A stretch of DNA of 64,000 bases from Chitinophaga nivalis (GCF_025989125.1 NZ_JAPDNR010000001.1:7304087-7368086); one strand, 5' to 3'; shown: positions 9,752 through 19,771, counted from the stretch's first letter. Notes: generated from the letters alone by a model not told the origin. Numbers and translations: made by a program.

Positions 9752-9926
9752 CTGTTTTTCTTTTATGTTGATGCCTACTGTTTATGCTCCAAAACTAAGC
9801 AGCTTTAGAAAACTGTAACAGATACAGAAACAGCATATTTTACTATAACAGATGAAAACATGCCAGGACATCTCCGTTGCCGGCCGGTTGGATAAACTAT
9901 ACCAGTAATTTTTTACGCGACTTTTA

Positions 9927-10760
9927 TCAGCTGATCAGACGGTAGAAAGGGAATGTCTGTACCGGTTCAAAACCCAGTTTAAGGGCAAGCCTGTAAGACC
10001 CTGTATTCGACAGCCGGCAGGCCCACACGGGTTCCAGCTCATTCTCCAGACAGTAATCGATCAAACCGGCACAAGCGAGATAAGCCAGGCCTTTGCCCCG
10101 GAAGGCCGCCTGGGTTTCAATGCCCAGCTCCAGCTGTCCGTCGAAAATACCCGCGGCATAAGCAGTGGCAGCCAGTTCATTATTGTAATACACACTGCAT
10201 CCGGCGCCATTTTTTACAAAATCAGCGGCATCTTTCCAGAAATAGGCTGGTACTACATTTCCTTTCATGGCATTGTAACTATACTCGTCTGTAGGAATCG
10301 TTTTTATGAGGGGATTTTCGGGCCTGTTTTGCAGGATACTATCCAGGTATTTTGTTTTATTAAACCGGAAATTCACCCGGGCATTTAACTCAATGACATC
10401 CTGTGCGTCATGCGGATTGTCTTCCAGCTTTACCAACGAATCTTTGAAAAGCGCTGCCAATACCGGATGCCACGCATCGGGAGCGGCGATCATCCACTCT
10501 GGTGTTTGCCTGCTTTTAGTTGTATTCAGTGCATAGTTCCGGAAAGCTTCATTAAAAACCGGGTTATTGCAATCGCCAAATAACAGGCACAATCCGTAAG
10601 GATGGCATACGTAAAAAGTAGTTGGATTTTCTTCCTGGTCTGCATACACGCGGCCAGCTACCTGGTGTTCAATGATAGAGCGGGCAAAAAGATAATTGAG
10701 TGTAACCTGTTGGATGGGTGCCGTTAATTTGTAATACTGTGTTGGTGCTAAAAGTATCAT
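9927..10760 (-). CDS. GNAT-family N-acetyltransferase
   Basis: The product of about 277 residues transfers an acetyl group from acetyl-CoA. The C-terminal third carries the GNAT fold. The acetyl-CoA-binding loop reads ETQAAFRGKGLAYLACAGLI, followed by RLSNTGSYRLALKLGFEPV. The larger N-terminal half and overall length resemble the single-domain 'GNAT acetyltransferase' group of about 270 residues rather than the short RimI type. The open frame begins at a TTG (10784), but I chose the ATG at 10760 because the sequence MILLAPTQYYKL fits a natural N-terminus. The acceptor substrate is unknown and there is no operon partner. Confidence 0.8.
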   Translation of the reverse strand: MILLAPTQYYKLTAPIQQVTLNYLFARSIIEHQVAGRVYADQEENPTTFYVCHPYGLCLLFGDCNNPVFNEAFRNYALNTTKSRQTPEWMIAAPDAWHPVLAALFKDSLVKLEDNPHDAQDVIELNARVNFRFNKTKYLDSILQNRPENPLIKTIPTDEYSYNAMKGNVVPAYFWKDAADFVKNGAGCSVYYNNELAATAYAAGIFDGQLELGIETQAAFRGKGLAYLACAGLIDYCLENELEPVWACRLSNTGSYRLALKLGFEPVQTFPFYRLIS

Positions 10761-10899
10761 GCCTGATTTTTTAAATTTAAACAATGGGATTGCAGTGTGA
10801 CTACATGGTTATCCGTATTAAAGATACACATCGGGACATCAACAAACATAAAAACAGGAATTGGGTTAACCTGTTGCTGATTATTTTTTCCTAAAAAAA

Positions 10900-10968
10900 C
10901 GGGTAACACAGACAAGCAATTTTTCAGGCAGATAATGACCTGTAAATGCATCCAGTCTGTGTTACCCG
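10900..10968 (-). terminator. Rho-independent terminator of the large TonB receptor gene
   Basis: Perfect 14-bp arms at 10900-10913 and 10955-10968 with a long 41-base loop. On the minus strand the stem is followed by a run of seven T, just past the stop codon at 10981. Confidence 0.72.
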
Positions 10969-10980
10969 GCTATATCAAAG

Positions 10981-13900
10981 TTAGAAAGTATAACGTAATC
11001 CTACCTGTAGCTGCCAGCGGGATGGCAGATCCGGGCTGGTAATAAAGGTGGATGTCTGTGACGGATCAAACTGATAAACGGCTTTGCCGCCGGCATCTTT
11101 ACCGGTGTAGGTAAGCGGCTGGTAATAACCCGTCGGACTTGCATATTTACGGAGGCCCCAGCTGCTGTTCAGCAGGTTACCCAGGTTCACGACATCAATA
11201 CTGAGTTGCAGCGTACGTACGTGCTCTTTGGTCCGGAAATTAAAGTCCTGCAAAATACGCAGGTCCAATTGACTGAACCAGGGAGTAGTACCTTCATACT
11301 TACCCGTGTATTGTCCTCTGTGCTGACGCAGGTACTTGTCCTGGTCTATAAAGGCTTCGAGTGCCGCGCCCTGCGCTGCAGCATCCTGTAAACGCCCTGC
11401 CGCATCTGTATAGGCGGCAAAATTCATATTACCCACTTCTGAACGGGTAGGTACATAGAGGAGGTCATTCGACGGAGAACCGTCGTTGTTAATGTCTCCG
11501 CCATATACATATGAAAAGCGGTTACCGCTGGTCCAGCTGCCAAAGAAGGAAATGGTGGTAGCGTATTTACCTTTACCATATTCAAACTTCTTGATACCAG
11601 CCAGCGTAAACCGGTGTGTATTACCGTATAAAGAGGCCGATTCCACGGCTTTATTGGCATTCCCCAATACAGGATTCCGGTCAAATGCATCTCCCGAAAT
11701 TTCGGCGGAAATAGAGCTGGCATCTTTTGCCACCAGGTAGTTATAACCGAAAGTTAAAAAGTATCCTTTCCGGAAGTTTTGCTGTGCCTGTAAAGAGGTA
11801 TTGAAAGAGTAGCCTACATTGGCATTGGTAAACACATAGGTACCGGTATTGCCTTTATCTCCCGGCAGGTATACGCTGCGGGTATCGCCGGTACCGGAAT
11901 TTAAGCGGCCATTGGGTGTACCTAATCCATAATCACGTACCATCATGGCATTCAGGTCTTTGGAATAGGCTACATCAGCAGTAAGGATGGTACCTACCGG
12001 CAGCCGGTAATCCAGGCCGATATTGGAACGCCAGATCTGCGGCCATTTAAAGTCATGCGCCGTCACGTTGTAATATCCGGTAAACGGATTACCGATGGCA
12101 TTACCTACCCATACAAACGGAAAGCGGCCGGTGAAGATACCGGTTCCCCCACGCAGCTGTACTTTTTTATCGCCATTAATATCCCAGTTGAAACCCAGAC
12201 GGGGCGATATCAGGATCTTGCCGGAAGGCATACGGGTATTATCGATGGCTTCTCCCGGGCCATTCTTCACCCGGTTACCGGCTTCATCATACAATACCAG
12301 GTTATCTTTATTCGGCACAGTAGGCGTACCCGTTAGATAGGTACCGCTAAGCGTACCATCCGGATTCACATTAGGACTGTTATAGCTGGCTTTGGAAGGG
12401 AAATACAATGCCTTGTCTGCCCGCACCCCATAGGTAATTTTCAGGTTATTGGCAGCATTCCATTCGTCCTGTACGTAGGCAGACAACTGTCCCACGGTGA
12501 GGTAATACCAGGTCCACTGATTGGCCGCCGCCCGGTTACGGGCATAGGTGACATTGGCATCATAGCCGCCGGCTGCAGCCGTCGTCAGGAAAGTATTGAT
12601 ATCGATGCCGGAAAAGATCGTATAGCCGAAACCGGTAAGGTTAAAAGAGTTACCGAATTTAAACTGCTCGTAGGAAGCTCCCACCGTAATCGTATGTTTA
12701 GGCAGGATAATATTGAAGTTGTTGGTCAGCTGCAATGCATCCTGGTTAAGCCGGTTATTGATGGAAAAAGGTTCATATCCCGCTACGATATAAGGCACAT
12801 TAAACTTCGTGATATTCAGCACGGGGAAAGGTTCCGAAAAAGGATTCCGCCGATCCCGGAAAGAAGTATATACCGCACGGAATTTATTTGCATAGGTATC
12901 GCTGAAATTGGATTTTAATTCCAGCCCGAATGAATGCAGCTGGTTCACCATTTCATAACCGGCATTGCGGAACTGCAGGGTAATGGCATCCGGGCCACGA
13001 CGGTTGATGGCATTGGGATGGGCGCCTTTGTCCTGCGAACCTTGCAGACCATTATAGGTAAAGGAAAGGGCATGTTTACTGTTGATGACCCAGTCCAGTT
13101 TCGCCAGCCATTTATAGTTGCTGCGTTTCAGGTTATAATCCTGATATGGTCCGGTTTCATAGCCATATCGTTTGCTCAATACGGCACTTACTGCCAGCAA
13201 ATCATCCTCCAGTACGCGGGAAGTGGTGACATCGCCCTTATTGCCGGCATTGGCCGCCACATAGGCGCTGGCTTCATCTTTCCGCTGCTCTGATTCAAAG
13301 TTGATGAAATAGTACAGCTTATTTTTTTTGATGGCACCACCCAGTGAAAAGCCCGCCTGGAAATGTTCCAGGGTAGGCACCGGTATCTTCTGGCCGTCTA
13401 TTTTATTGCCGGACAGGGCATCATTACGGAAAAAGGCATACACCGTACCGGTAAACTTATTGCTACCGCTTTTGGTAACCGTATTCACGCCCGCGCCGGT
13501 GAAGCCGGATTGGGTAACATCATAAGGTGCTACGTTGATCTGTACCTGATCGATGGCATCCAGCGAAATAGGCTGTGAATTGGTTTGGCCGCCGGGCGCC
13601 GGGGCATCCAGTCCAAAAGGATTATTGAATACCGCCCCGTCGAGGGAGAAATTGTTGTATTGCCCGTTTCTGCCGGCAAAGGAAATACCATTATACGTTG
13701 GTGAGGCCGAAGGCGCCAGCCGCAGGTAATCATCTACAGAACGGGAAATAGTGGGCAACTGCCGGATCTGGGAAGCGCCGATGTTGGTAGAAGCACCCGT
13801 ACGCTGGTCATTGAAAATGGTAGAGCGGCCGCTGACTACCACCTCATTCAGTTTCCCCACCGATGCCGACAAACGCAGGTCCAGTGCCGTATTCTGACCC

Positions 13901-14208
13901 AGATTCAGGTAGATATTGGTGGCTGTTTTTACCGCGAAACCGGTAAAAGAAACCGTAACTGTGTAAGGCCCGCCTACCCGCAGGTTAGGTACGAGGAAAC
14001 TACCGTCGGATTTGGTCACCAGTCCTTTGTTGATCCCCGCATCTTCATACAGCACTTTTATGGTGGCTCCCGGTAAGGGTTGGCCTTCTTCATTTTTAAC
14101 TACGCCACTCAGCGTAGCCGTGGTCACCTGGGCATAGGTGTGCAGGAACGTAAAAAAACAGGTCGTCAATAAGCATAATAATACTTTGGTTCGATTTGGT
14201 TGATACAT
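10981..14208 (-). CDS. Oar-like TonB-dependent receptor
   Basis: A 1075-residue outer-membrane protein with a signal peptide (MYQPNRTKVLLCLLTTCFF...AQV). A carboxypeptidase-regulatory-like domain spans about 30-115 (LSGVVKNEEGQPLPGATIKV). The plug domain near 120-260 contains RSVDDYLRLAPSAS and YDVTQSGFTGAGVNTVTKSG. A beta-barrel of about 800 residues follows and ends with the outer-membrane signature QLQVGLRYTF. The architecture resembles Oar/OmpA-like TonB receptors, which are implicated in uptake or secretion of proteins and large ligands. The frame extends upstream to a TTG at 14235, but the ATG at 14208 directly precedes the signal peptide. There is no SusD partner. The substrate is unknown. 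Confidence 0.88.
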   Translation of the reverse strand: MYQPNRTKVLLCLLTTCFFTFLHTYAQVTTATLSGVVKNEEGQPLPGATIKVLYEDAGINKGLVTKSDGSFLVPNLRVGGPYTVTVSFTGFAVKTATNIYLNLGQNTALDLRLSASVGKLNEVVVSGRSTIFNDQRTGASTNIGASQIRQLPTISRSVDDYLRLAPSASPTYNGISFAGRNGQYNNFSLDGAVFNNPFGLDAPAPGGQTNSQPISLDAIDQVQINVAPYDVTQSGFTGAGVNTVTKSGSNKFTGTVYAFFRNDALSGNKIDGQKIPVPTLEHFQAGFSLGGAIKKNKLYYFINFESEQRKDEASAYVAANAGNKGDVTTSRVLEDDLLAVSAVLSKRYGYETGPYQDYNLKRSNYKWLAKLDWVINSKHALSFTYNGLQGSQDKGAHPNAINRRGPDAITLQFRNAGYEMVNQLHSFGLELKSNFSDTYANKFRAVYTSFRDRRNPFSEPFPVLNITKFNVPYIVAGYEPFSINNRLNQDALQLTNNFNIILPKHTITVGASYEQFKFGNSFNLTGFGYTIFSGIDINTFLTTAAAGGYDANVTYARNRAAANQWTWYYLTVGQLSAYVQDEWNAANNLKITYGVRADKALYFPSKASYNSPNVNPDGTLSGTYLTGTPTVPNKDNLVLYDEAGNRVKNGPGEAIDNTRMPSGKILISPRLGFNWDINGDKKVQLRGGTGIFTGRFPFVWVGNAIGNPFTGYYNVTAHDFKWPQIWRSNIGLDYRLPVGTILTADVAYSKDLNAMMVRDYGLGTPNGRLNSGTGDTRSVYLPGDKGNTGTYVFTNANVGYSFNTSLQAQQNFRKGYFLTFGYNYLVAKDASSISAEISGDAFDRNPVLGNANKAVESASLYGNTHRFTLAGIKKFEYGKGKYATTISFFGSWTSGNRFSYVYGGDINNDGSPSNDLLYVPTRSEVGNMNFAAYTDAAGRLQDAAAQGAALEAFIDQDKYLRQHRGQYTGKYEGTTPWFSQLDLRILQDFNFRTKEHVRTLQLSIDVVNLGNLLNSSWGLRKYASPTGYYQPLTYTGKDAGGKAVYQFDPSQTSTFITSPDLPSRWQLQVGLRYTF

Positions 14209-14547
14209 TTTTATGGAATTGGTGATAAAAAGCAACTATAAACACAACGCGCTCTTTCAAACAATCCGGAAAAGATACTATAAAAATTATATCTGGCAAT
14301 ACAACACCCGCCAACCAGCCCTTACCTTTCATCCATCTTACCCTTATAAATAAAAATAATTATCTACATTTACTGCCGTTATGCTGCATTATGCCCGGCA
14401 GTGAACCATATACTTTAAACCAAACAAACCATACCCGAACAACCCGTTGTCTGCTATCGTAACCAGGCAACCACGCTACAAAACAAGTAAACACGCGGTG
14501 TATCCTATACACCCGATTTTTATTTTTCACACCATAATTTACAGGCA
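14209..14547. other. Divergent intergenic region
   Basis: About 339 AT-rich bases lie between the minus-strand TonB receptor and the plus-strand GH114-like lipoprotein. No credible gene or hairpin was seen. It should contain both promoters, but I cannot identify them confidently. Confidence 0.5.
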
Positions 14548-15582
14548 ATGAAAACCATGCGTAGCCAACTACTTTTCGCCTATCTGATGTATGGCACCCT
14601 AACCAGCTGTACGTCTAAAGAAAATGTTACCCTTTCGTTGAAGGATTCCACCACACAGGCAAACCGGCAGCAAGCCGCCGTGGTAGACTACCGGCAGGAA
14701 ATGCGGAACTTTGTTATCGGCATCAGCCAATATGCCAAATCCAGGCAACCACAATTTGCCATCATCCCGCAAAACGGGCATGACCTGGTAACCACGGACG
14801 GAGAACCCAACGGTCCGCTGGCCACCAGCTACCTGCAGGCTATTGATGGCGTAGGCAGGGAAGATCTTTTATTTGGTTACGACAACGACAATGTAGCCAC
14901 ACCAGCCGCCGAAACACAAACGATGCAGGCATTTCTGAACAGGATCAAGACAACTAAAAAAGTATTGATCACCGATTACTGTTCCGGAAAAACCAATATG
15001 GATAAATCATATCGTACCAATAACGGGAACGGCTATATTTCTTTTGCTGCCGACCAGCGCGAACTGAATCATATTCCCGCCTACCCCGCTACGCCTTACG
15101 GTGTTAACAACAGCGATATCACCCAGATCATGCAGGCAAAAAATTTCCTGTATATCATTAATCCGGAAAGTGCTACCAAAGCTAAATTCCTGAATGACAT
15201 TGCTGCTACCAACTACGACCTGATTATCATGGATCTGTATTTTGACTCGGCGACTATCTTTACGGCTGCAGACATCGACCGGCTAAAGCGCAAGGCCAAT
15301 GGCGGCAAACGGCTGGTGGTGAGTTATATGTCTATCGGAGAAGCGGAGAGCTACCGCTACTACTGGGGCGCTACCTGGAAGCCGGGCAACCCGCCTTTCA
15401 TCCGCGAAAAAGATCCAAACTGGAAAGGCAACTACTATGCAGCCTACTGGAACCTCGACTGGCAGCACATCATCTATGGTAATGACACTTCCTATCTGAA
15501 AAAAATACTGGATAGTCATTTTGATGGCGCCTACCTGGATCTGATCGATGCCTTTGAGTATTTTGAAGGAAAAAGGCAATAA
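14548..15582 (+). CDS. GH114/TM1410-like lipoprotein, putative polygalactosaminidase-type glycosidase
   Basis: A 344-residue lipoprotein with signal peptide and lipobox LTSC (Cys near residue 21). The body matches the TIM-barrel group that includes endo-alpha-1,4-polygalactosaminidase (GH114) and the TM1410/MJ1477 proteins. Early in the body are GISQYAKSRQPQFAIIPQNG and a DGVGREDLLFGYD strand. Later come DLIIMDLYFDS, RLVVSYMSIGEAESYRYYW, the Trp-rich WKGNYYAAYWNLDW and FDGAYLDLIDAFEYF. Acidic residues at the strand ends (DLYF, GEAE, LDLIDA) are candidate catalytic positions. If active, it would cut galactosamine-rich exopolysaccharide at the cell surface. The family match is good; the activity is inferred. 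Confidence 0.78.
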   Translation: MKTMRSQLLFAYLMYGTLTSCTSKENVTLSLKDSTTQANRQQAAVVDYRQEMRNFVIGISQYAKSRQPQFAIIPQNGHDLVTTDGEPNGPLATSYLQAIDGVGREDLLFGYDNDNVATPAAETQTMQAFLNRIKTTKKVLITDYCSGKTNMDKSYRTNNGNGYISFAADQRELNHIPAYPATPYGVNNSDITQIMQAKNFLYIINPESATKAKFLNDIAATNYDLIIMDLYFDSATIFTAADIDRLKRKANGGKRLVVSYMSIGEAESYRYYWGATWKPGNPPFIREKDPNWKGNYYAAYWNLDWQHIIYGNDTSYLKKILDSHFDGAYLDLIDAFEYFEGKRQ

Positions 15583-15585
15583 AAA

Positions 15586-15638
15586 ACGGCTCACTTGTCT
15601 GACAGCAGGTATATAATGCCATCAGACAAGTGAGCCGT
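15586..15638. terminator. Bidirectional hairpin terminator
   Basis: Perfect 17-bp inverted repeat, arms 15586-15602 and 15622-15638 with a 19-base loop. A runs on the left and a TCTTATC stretch on the right suit both convergent genes. Confidence 0.82.
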
Positions 15639-15650
15639 CTTATCAAAAAA

Positions 15651-16229
15651 CTATTGTTTTCTTACATATTTGGTGAGGATCACGATTAACTGTCCTTCTA
15701 TTTTTCCTTCAATCTGTTCGGTGTTATCCGGTACTAACCGGATGTTTTTCACGACCGTACCCATTTTGGCATTTAAGGTAGATCCTTTTACATCCAGGGA
15801 TTTGATTAATGTTACGGCATCTCCGTTTTGCAGCAGGTTGCCGTTGCAATCTTTATGTAATTCCACGGCCGCATCATTTTCATGATCACCGGTTGCTTTG
15901 GCCCAGTCCAGCACTTCATCCGGCAGGTACATCATATCCAGACTCTCCATAGCCCAGCTTTCCTGTTTCAGGCGGTGCAGCATCCGCCAGGTCACTACCT
16001 GGATGCCCGGTACTTCACTCCACATCACTTCGGCAAGACCGCGCCAGTGATTACTGTCCAGCTCTGCTTTGCGTTCTATCTGCGTCCGGCAGGTATCACA
16101 GATCATGATACAGTTGTCTGCATCATTGCCGGATTGTGGCAACACTTCAAATAATTTCACCGTGTCCGCGGATTGGCACAACTCACATTTATGGCCGCTC
16201 CTGTTCAATAATTGTTCTTCCAGTTTCAT
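15651..16229 (-). CDS. PhnA-family protein
   Basis: A 192-residue cytoplasmic protein. The N-terminus has a small zinc-ribbon-like module with paired cysteines (CELC near 16-19 and CDTC near 44-47). A middle segment seen in longer Bacteroidota members follows. The C-terminal PhnA/YjdM core spans about 120-192, from DCNGNLLQNGDAVTLIKSL through KMGTVVKNIRL to the closing GQLIVILTKYVRK. The family's original link to alkylphosphonate metabolism is weak, and its true function is uncertain. It ends at the strong terminator shared with the convergent GH114-like gene. Confidence 0.85.
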   Translation of the reverse strand: MKLEEQLLNRSGHKCELCQSADTVKLFEVLPQSGNDADNCIMICDTCRTQIERKAELDSNHWRGLAEVMWSEVPGIQVVTWRMLHRLKQESWAMESLDMMYLPDEVLDWAKATGDHENDAAVELHKDCNGNLLQNGDAVTLIKSLDVKGSTLNAKMGTVVKNIRLVPDNTEQIEGKIEGQLIVILTKYVRKQ

Positions 16230-16515
16230 GATAGGCTGTATATAAAAATGTGCGCAAAGATAATCTTTTTTATGGGGAGCAGCGGCCTGGTTGCCATGCT
16301 ACAGGATTGACCGTTAAAAAAAGCAGCGTCGTCAGCGTTATTCCTGGCATTTTTTAATACCTTAGCAGCCATGCGCTAACGAATCACTTTCTCTCTGGGG
16401 GCTCCTGCGGCCCATATCCGTTCAAACCGCTCTGGTCTGAACCTGTTTGCATTATCTATTATTTACTGATCCGCTACAACCCATACAGGGATTTGTGCCA
16501 TACCGCTGTTTTTTT

Positions 16516-17748
16516 ATGACCACCCACCAAAGATCTGTTGTTGTTTTCATTACGCTCACAGTACTCATTGACACTGCCGGCCTGGGCATTATCTTCCCTG
16601 TTTTACCCGGCCTCATTGCCCGATTGGGACATACCGATATCAGTACTGCTGCCAGTTACGGCGGATGGCTCTCTTTTGTATATGCTGCCATGCAATTTGT
16701 ATTTGCCCCGGTACTGGGTAACCTGAGTGATGCCTGGGGCCGGCGCCCGGTGTTATTATGCTCCCTCCTGGGATTCAGCCTGGATTATCTTTTACTGGCA
16801 TTTGCGCCCAACCTTTACTGGTTGTTCATCGGCAGGACTATTTCCGGTATCACCGGTGCCAGCTATGTTACCGGCGCCACCTACATGGCCGATATCAGTA
16901 CGGGAGATGACCGGACCAAAAACTTCGGCATCCTGAATGCCGCCATGGGCATAGGTTTTATTGTAGGCCCTGCCCTTGGCGGATTACTCGGCCAGTATGG
17001 TACGCACCTTCCCTTCATTGCTACCGCCGCACTGGGCCTGCTGAATTTCATTCTGGGATATTTCGTACTACCGGAATCGTTAGTACCTGCCAACCGGCGG
17101 CCTTTCTCCTGGAAAAAAGCCAATCCTTTGGGGGCCTTGCAGCACCTGCGGCAATTTCCGGGCATCCGTTGGTTGCTGGCCGCTATATTATGCCTGTCTT
17201 TTGCCCAGCACAGTATGGAAACTATCTGGTCTTATTTCACCATCCAAAAATTTGGCTGGACGATACAGCTGATCGGCCTTTCACTGGGTATACTGGGCGT
17301 CTTATATGTATTGTCACAAGCGTGGCTGGTAGGGAGGATGCTCACCCGGCTAAAAGACACCCGGACTGCTTTCACCGGGCTTATCTTTACCTGTGCGGCT
17401 TTCCTGTGTTTTGCATTATGCTCCTGGCAGGGAGGTCTGTTTATCGGCATTTTGCTGATGGCCATCGGCAGCGTTGCAGAAACAGCCCTGCAAGGCATGT
17501 TATCCAACCAGACACCCGCCAGTGAGCAGGGGGCGCTGCAAGGCAGCGCCGGGGCTTTAAAAGGCATTATCACCGTCATCGCACCTCCCTTCCTCGCTCA
17601 TGCGTTTGCGGTATCCACAGGGCAACATACCTGGTTTTATTTTCCGGGAATGCCCTTTCTGATAGCTGCTGCCGCGGTATTACTCAGTATTGTTTTATTA
17701 AGAAAAAATAGTCGTACTCCGCCGGTTACTCCCGGTAAAACCGTGTGA
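16516..17748 (+). CDS. TetA-like MFS drug exporter
   Basis: The 410-residue product is a major-facilitator-superfamily transporter of the TCR/Tet group with twelve predicted membrane helices. Motif A between helices 2 and 3 reads GNLSDAWGRRPVL, and helix 1 contains DTAGLGIIFPVLPGL as in TetA-type exporters. The open frame starts at 16447, but the first 23 residues are not membrane-like and the ATG at 16516 gives the standard N-terminus MTTHQRSVVVF. It probably exports a small hydrophobic compound by proton antiport. Tetracycline specificity cannot be concluded from sequence alone. No TetR-type regulator is adjacent. Confidence 0.86.
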   Translation: MTTHQRSVVVFITLTVLIDTAGLGIIFPVLPGLIARLGHTDISTAASYGGWLSFVYAAMQFVFAPVLGNLSDAWGRRPVLLCSLLGFSLDYLLLAFAPNLYWLFIGRTISGITGASYVTGATYMADISTGDDRTKNFGILNAAMGIGFIVGPALGGLLGQYGTHLPFIATAALGLLNFILGYFVLPESLVPANRRPFSWKKANPLGALQHLRQFPGIRWLLAAILCLSFAQHSMETIWSYFTIQKFGWTIQLIGLSLGILGVLYVLSQAWLVGRMLTRLKDTRTAFTGLIFTCAAFLCFALCSWQGGLFIGILLMAIGSVAETALQGMLSNQTPASEQGALQGSAGALKGIITVIAPPFLAHAFAVSTGQHTWFYFPGMPFLIAAAAVLLSIVLLRKNSRTPPVTPGKTV

Positions 17749-17756
17749 ATGCTAAA

Positions 17757-17790
17757 AAGGGAATAAATGCCGGATGGCATTTATTCCCTT
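17757..17790. terminator. Hairpin terminator
   Basis: Perfect 15-bp inverted repeat, arms 17757-17771 and 17776-17790 with a 4-base loop. The core GGGAATAAATG resembles the hairpins downstream of two paralogous genes at 19645 and 21702. Confidence 0.8.
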
Positions 17791-17842
17791 GCTGATGGCC
17801 TGATGGATATAATAGCAATCGCCTGAAATATATGCAGGATCA

Positions 17843-19247
17843 TTATTCATCTACATGTATCCAGGGGCTGGTCAGCGTTGCCCGGGTATACATCTGATAG
17901 TCAGTACCGGCACCGAGGAGGCTACCATTGGGGAACAGCGCGATAGCATTGACATCACCACTGCCAGGTATCTGTACCCAGGGACTGGTGAGCGTAGCAC
18001 GGGTATACAATAAATGATTGGTACCTACTCCAATGATATTGCCATTGGGCAAAGCTGCCACACCAATCACATCACCGCTATTAGGCACCTGCACCCAGGA
18101 GCTGGTAAGGGTAGCACGGGTATACAGCAGATTATTGGTACCTATCCCCAGGATCGTACCATCAGGCAAGACAGTTACCCCAATTACATCACCACTGCCG
18201 GGTATCTGTACCCATGGACTGATTAACGTGGCGCGGGTATACAGCAGATGATTGGTGCCTACGCCCAGGATAGTACTATTGGGCAATATTGCCACCGCAA
18301 TTACATCACCACTGCCAGGTACCTGTATCCACGGGCTAGTGAGCGTAGCACGGGTATATAGTAGTTTATTGGTACCTACACCCAGAATGGCACTGTTGGG
18401 AAATACCGCTACACCAATCACATCACCACTGGTACCGGATTTACCATACAATTGTTTCAACGCGATCACGTCATTAGCATTGAAGGGACGATTACCACCA
18501 TTACTACAGGCCAGCATAAAGCTGTTGGGATCTTCTGCCGTGGGCGTACCGGGAATAAGGATGGCCCCTACACCACCATCTCCTTCATTGTTGGGATTAC
18601 TGAAACCGCAACTATAACTTCTGTTGAAATAATCGGTATGGCGCAACCCGATAGCATGGCCTATTTCGTGTGCTATGATGGTAGCCAGGTATCCCTGATC
18701 GGGGGTACCTCCAATCACATTGGAATTAAGCTTGATAGGACTGGCCGGATTGCCTGCATTGGAAGGAAACCCCGCAGACTGCCCTAATACACCAGCTCCA
18801 GGTTGGCATACTCAATACCAATTTCACCATTACTGCCTACCCGTTGAAACGTAATACGGAGATTCAAGGCATTATAACGGGCAATGGCCTCATCCAGGGC
18901 CGCTGTATAGGTAGCTGGTAATCCGGATGTGGATACAGTAATTACCCGCGGCAGGCTCCCCACCAGATTGGTGGTCCTGTATTGTTCTGTACCGGCTATC
19001 CGTAAGGTAAGTGACGAAGCAGTGGATGCTAAATTTTCTGCTGTCAATAGTATATCTCCTTCCACCACATATCCCTCTTTTGTCTTTCTTACATCCACTG
19101 TACTGAATCCCGCTTTTTTAATCTTGTCTAATACTGTTTGAGAAATTTCCTCCTGTATTCCATTTGTATTTTTATCTTCTTTTTACAAGAGATGAAAAAC
19201 AGGCAACATAACAATAAACTACATAACGATGTCATGAAAACTTTCAT
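17843..19247 (-). pseudogene. Frameshifted M57 metalloprotease with five C-terminal repeats
   Basis: Three reading frames together encode a paralogue of the intact gene at 19772-21166. A lipoprotein signal peptide starts at the ATG at 19247 (MKVFMTSLC...FISCKKK). The frame is lost by one missing A in the A-run just after the lipobox cysteine, near 19179-19183. The second frame (EEGYVVEGDILL-like to YANL, about 19178-18799) ends early because one G is missing near 18801-18806; restoring it gives YANLGAGVLGQSAGFP. The third frame carries the zinc motif HEIGHAIGLRH, the Met-turn SFML and five 39-residue repeats. Both lesions are single-base losses. The neighbouring long genes are intact, which favours true gene decay over poor sequence, though homopolymer error is possible. 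Confidence 0.85.
17846..18430 (-). repeat. Five tandem 117-bp (39-residue) repeats in the pseudogene
   Basis: Five consecutive units encode 39 residues each, with consensus SGDVI-V-LPNG-I-GVGT-N-LYTRATLTSPW-QVPG. The unit number matches the two neighbouring paralogues exactly. The fixed W and VGT/LYTR positions suggest one beta-propeller blade per unit. Confidence 0.9.
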
Positions 19248-19771
19248 AGCGTCTGATTTTAGATAATAAATGGTAAACATGCAACAATGGGTATTACCCG
19301 CTTTTAAAAGGCGTATTGTGTTTGTGAATAAAATCATACGAAGCAATGCTATGGCTTCATGTGGGTTATTACAAACTGTTATATCATACCGGGTTACAGG
19401 CATTGGTTGCCTTATCAGGCCATCGGCACTTATAAATGTATTGGTTGCTGCTGCTGCAAAAACACACAACCATATATTGACATCGGATACACCTACTACA
19501 AGCAGCAGCCTATTTTTGCCAAAGACTATTTTACATATATGCGATACCGTTACCATAGATATATAACACCTTTACTACAGCCGCTACTATGTGGATATTC
19601 TCTTTTACATCTTGCTTACATCAGTTGATTTTTGCAGATAAACAAAGCGGGAATAAATGGACAACATCAGTCGCATTTATTCCCGCTTGTATACATGATT
19701 GCTTATCTTGTTACCTATACACTCCATCAACTGTGCTGTTGATTACACGCTGTACTTGCCATACAACTACA
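19248..19771. other. Intergenic region upstream of the pseudogene
   Basis: About 524 AT-rich bases hold the upstream region of the pseudogene and the hairpin that ends the next gene. A long frame crosses part of it but is only the extension of the signal-peptide frame. No separate gene is supported. Confidence 0.5.
19645..19688 (-). terminator. Hairpin terminator downstream of the intact M57/repeat gene
   Basis: Perfect 14-bp arms, 19645-19658 and 19675-19688, with a 16-base loop. The stem and following GCTTATCTT are nearly the same as at 21702-21747, showing that the 3' flank was duplicated with the gene. Confidence 0.72.

Noticed and set aside
16330..16500. Possible riboswitch or leader RNA upstream of the MFS exporter
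   Set aside because: There is a short GTTCA/TGAAC pairing, but no conserved riboswitch core could be recognised.
18799..18810. Programmed frameshift instead of gene damage
   Set aside because: No slippery heptamer or downstream stem was seen, the intact paralogue needs no shift, and a second lesion lies upstream.
19128..19556. 142-codon minus-strand frame upstream of the pseudogene
   Set aside because: Only its last 39 codons are meaningful: they are the signal peptide of the frameshifted protease. The rest is intergenic.
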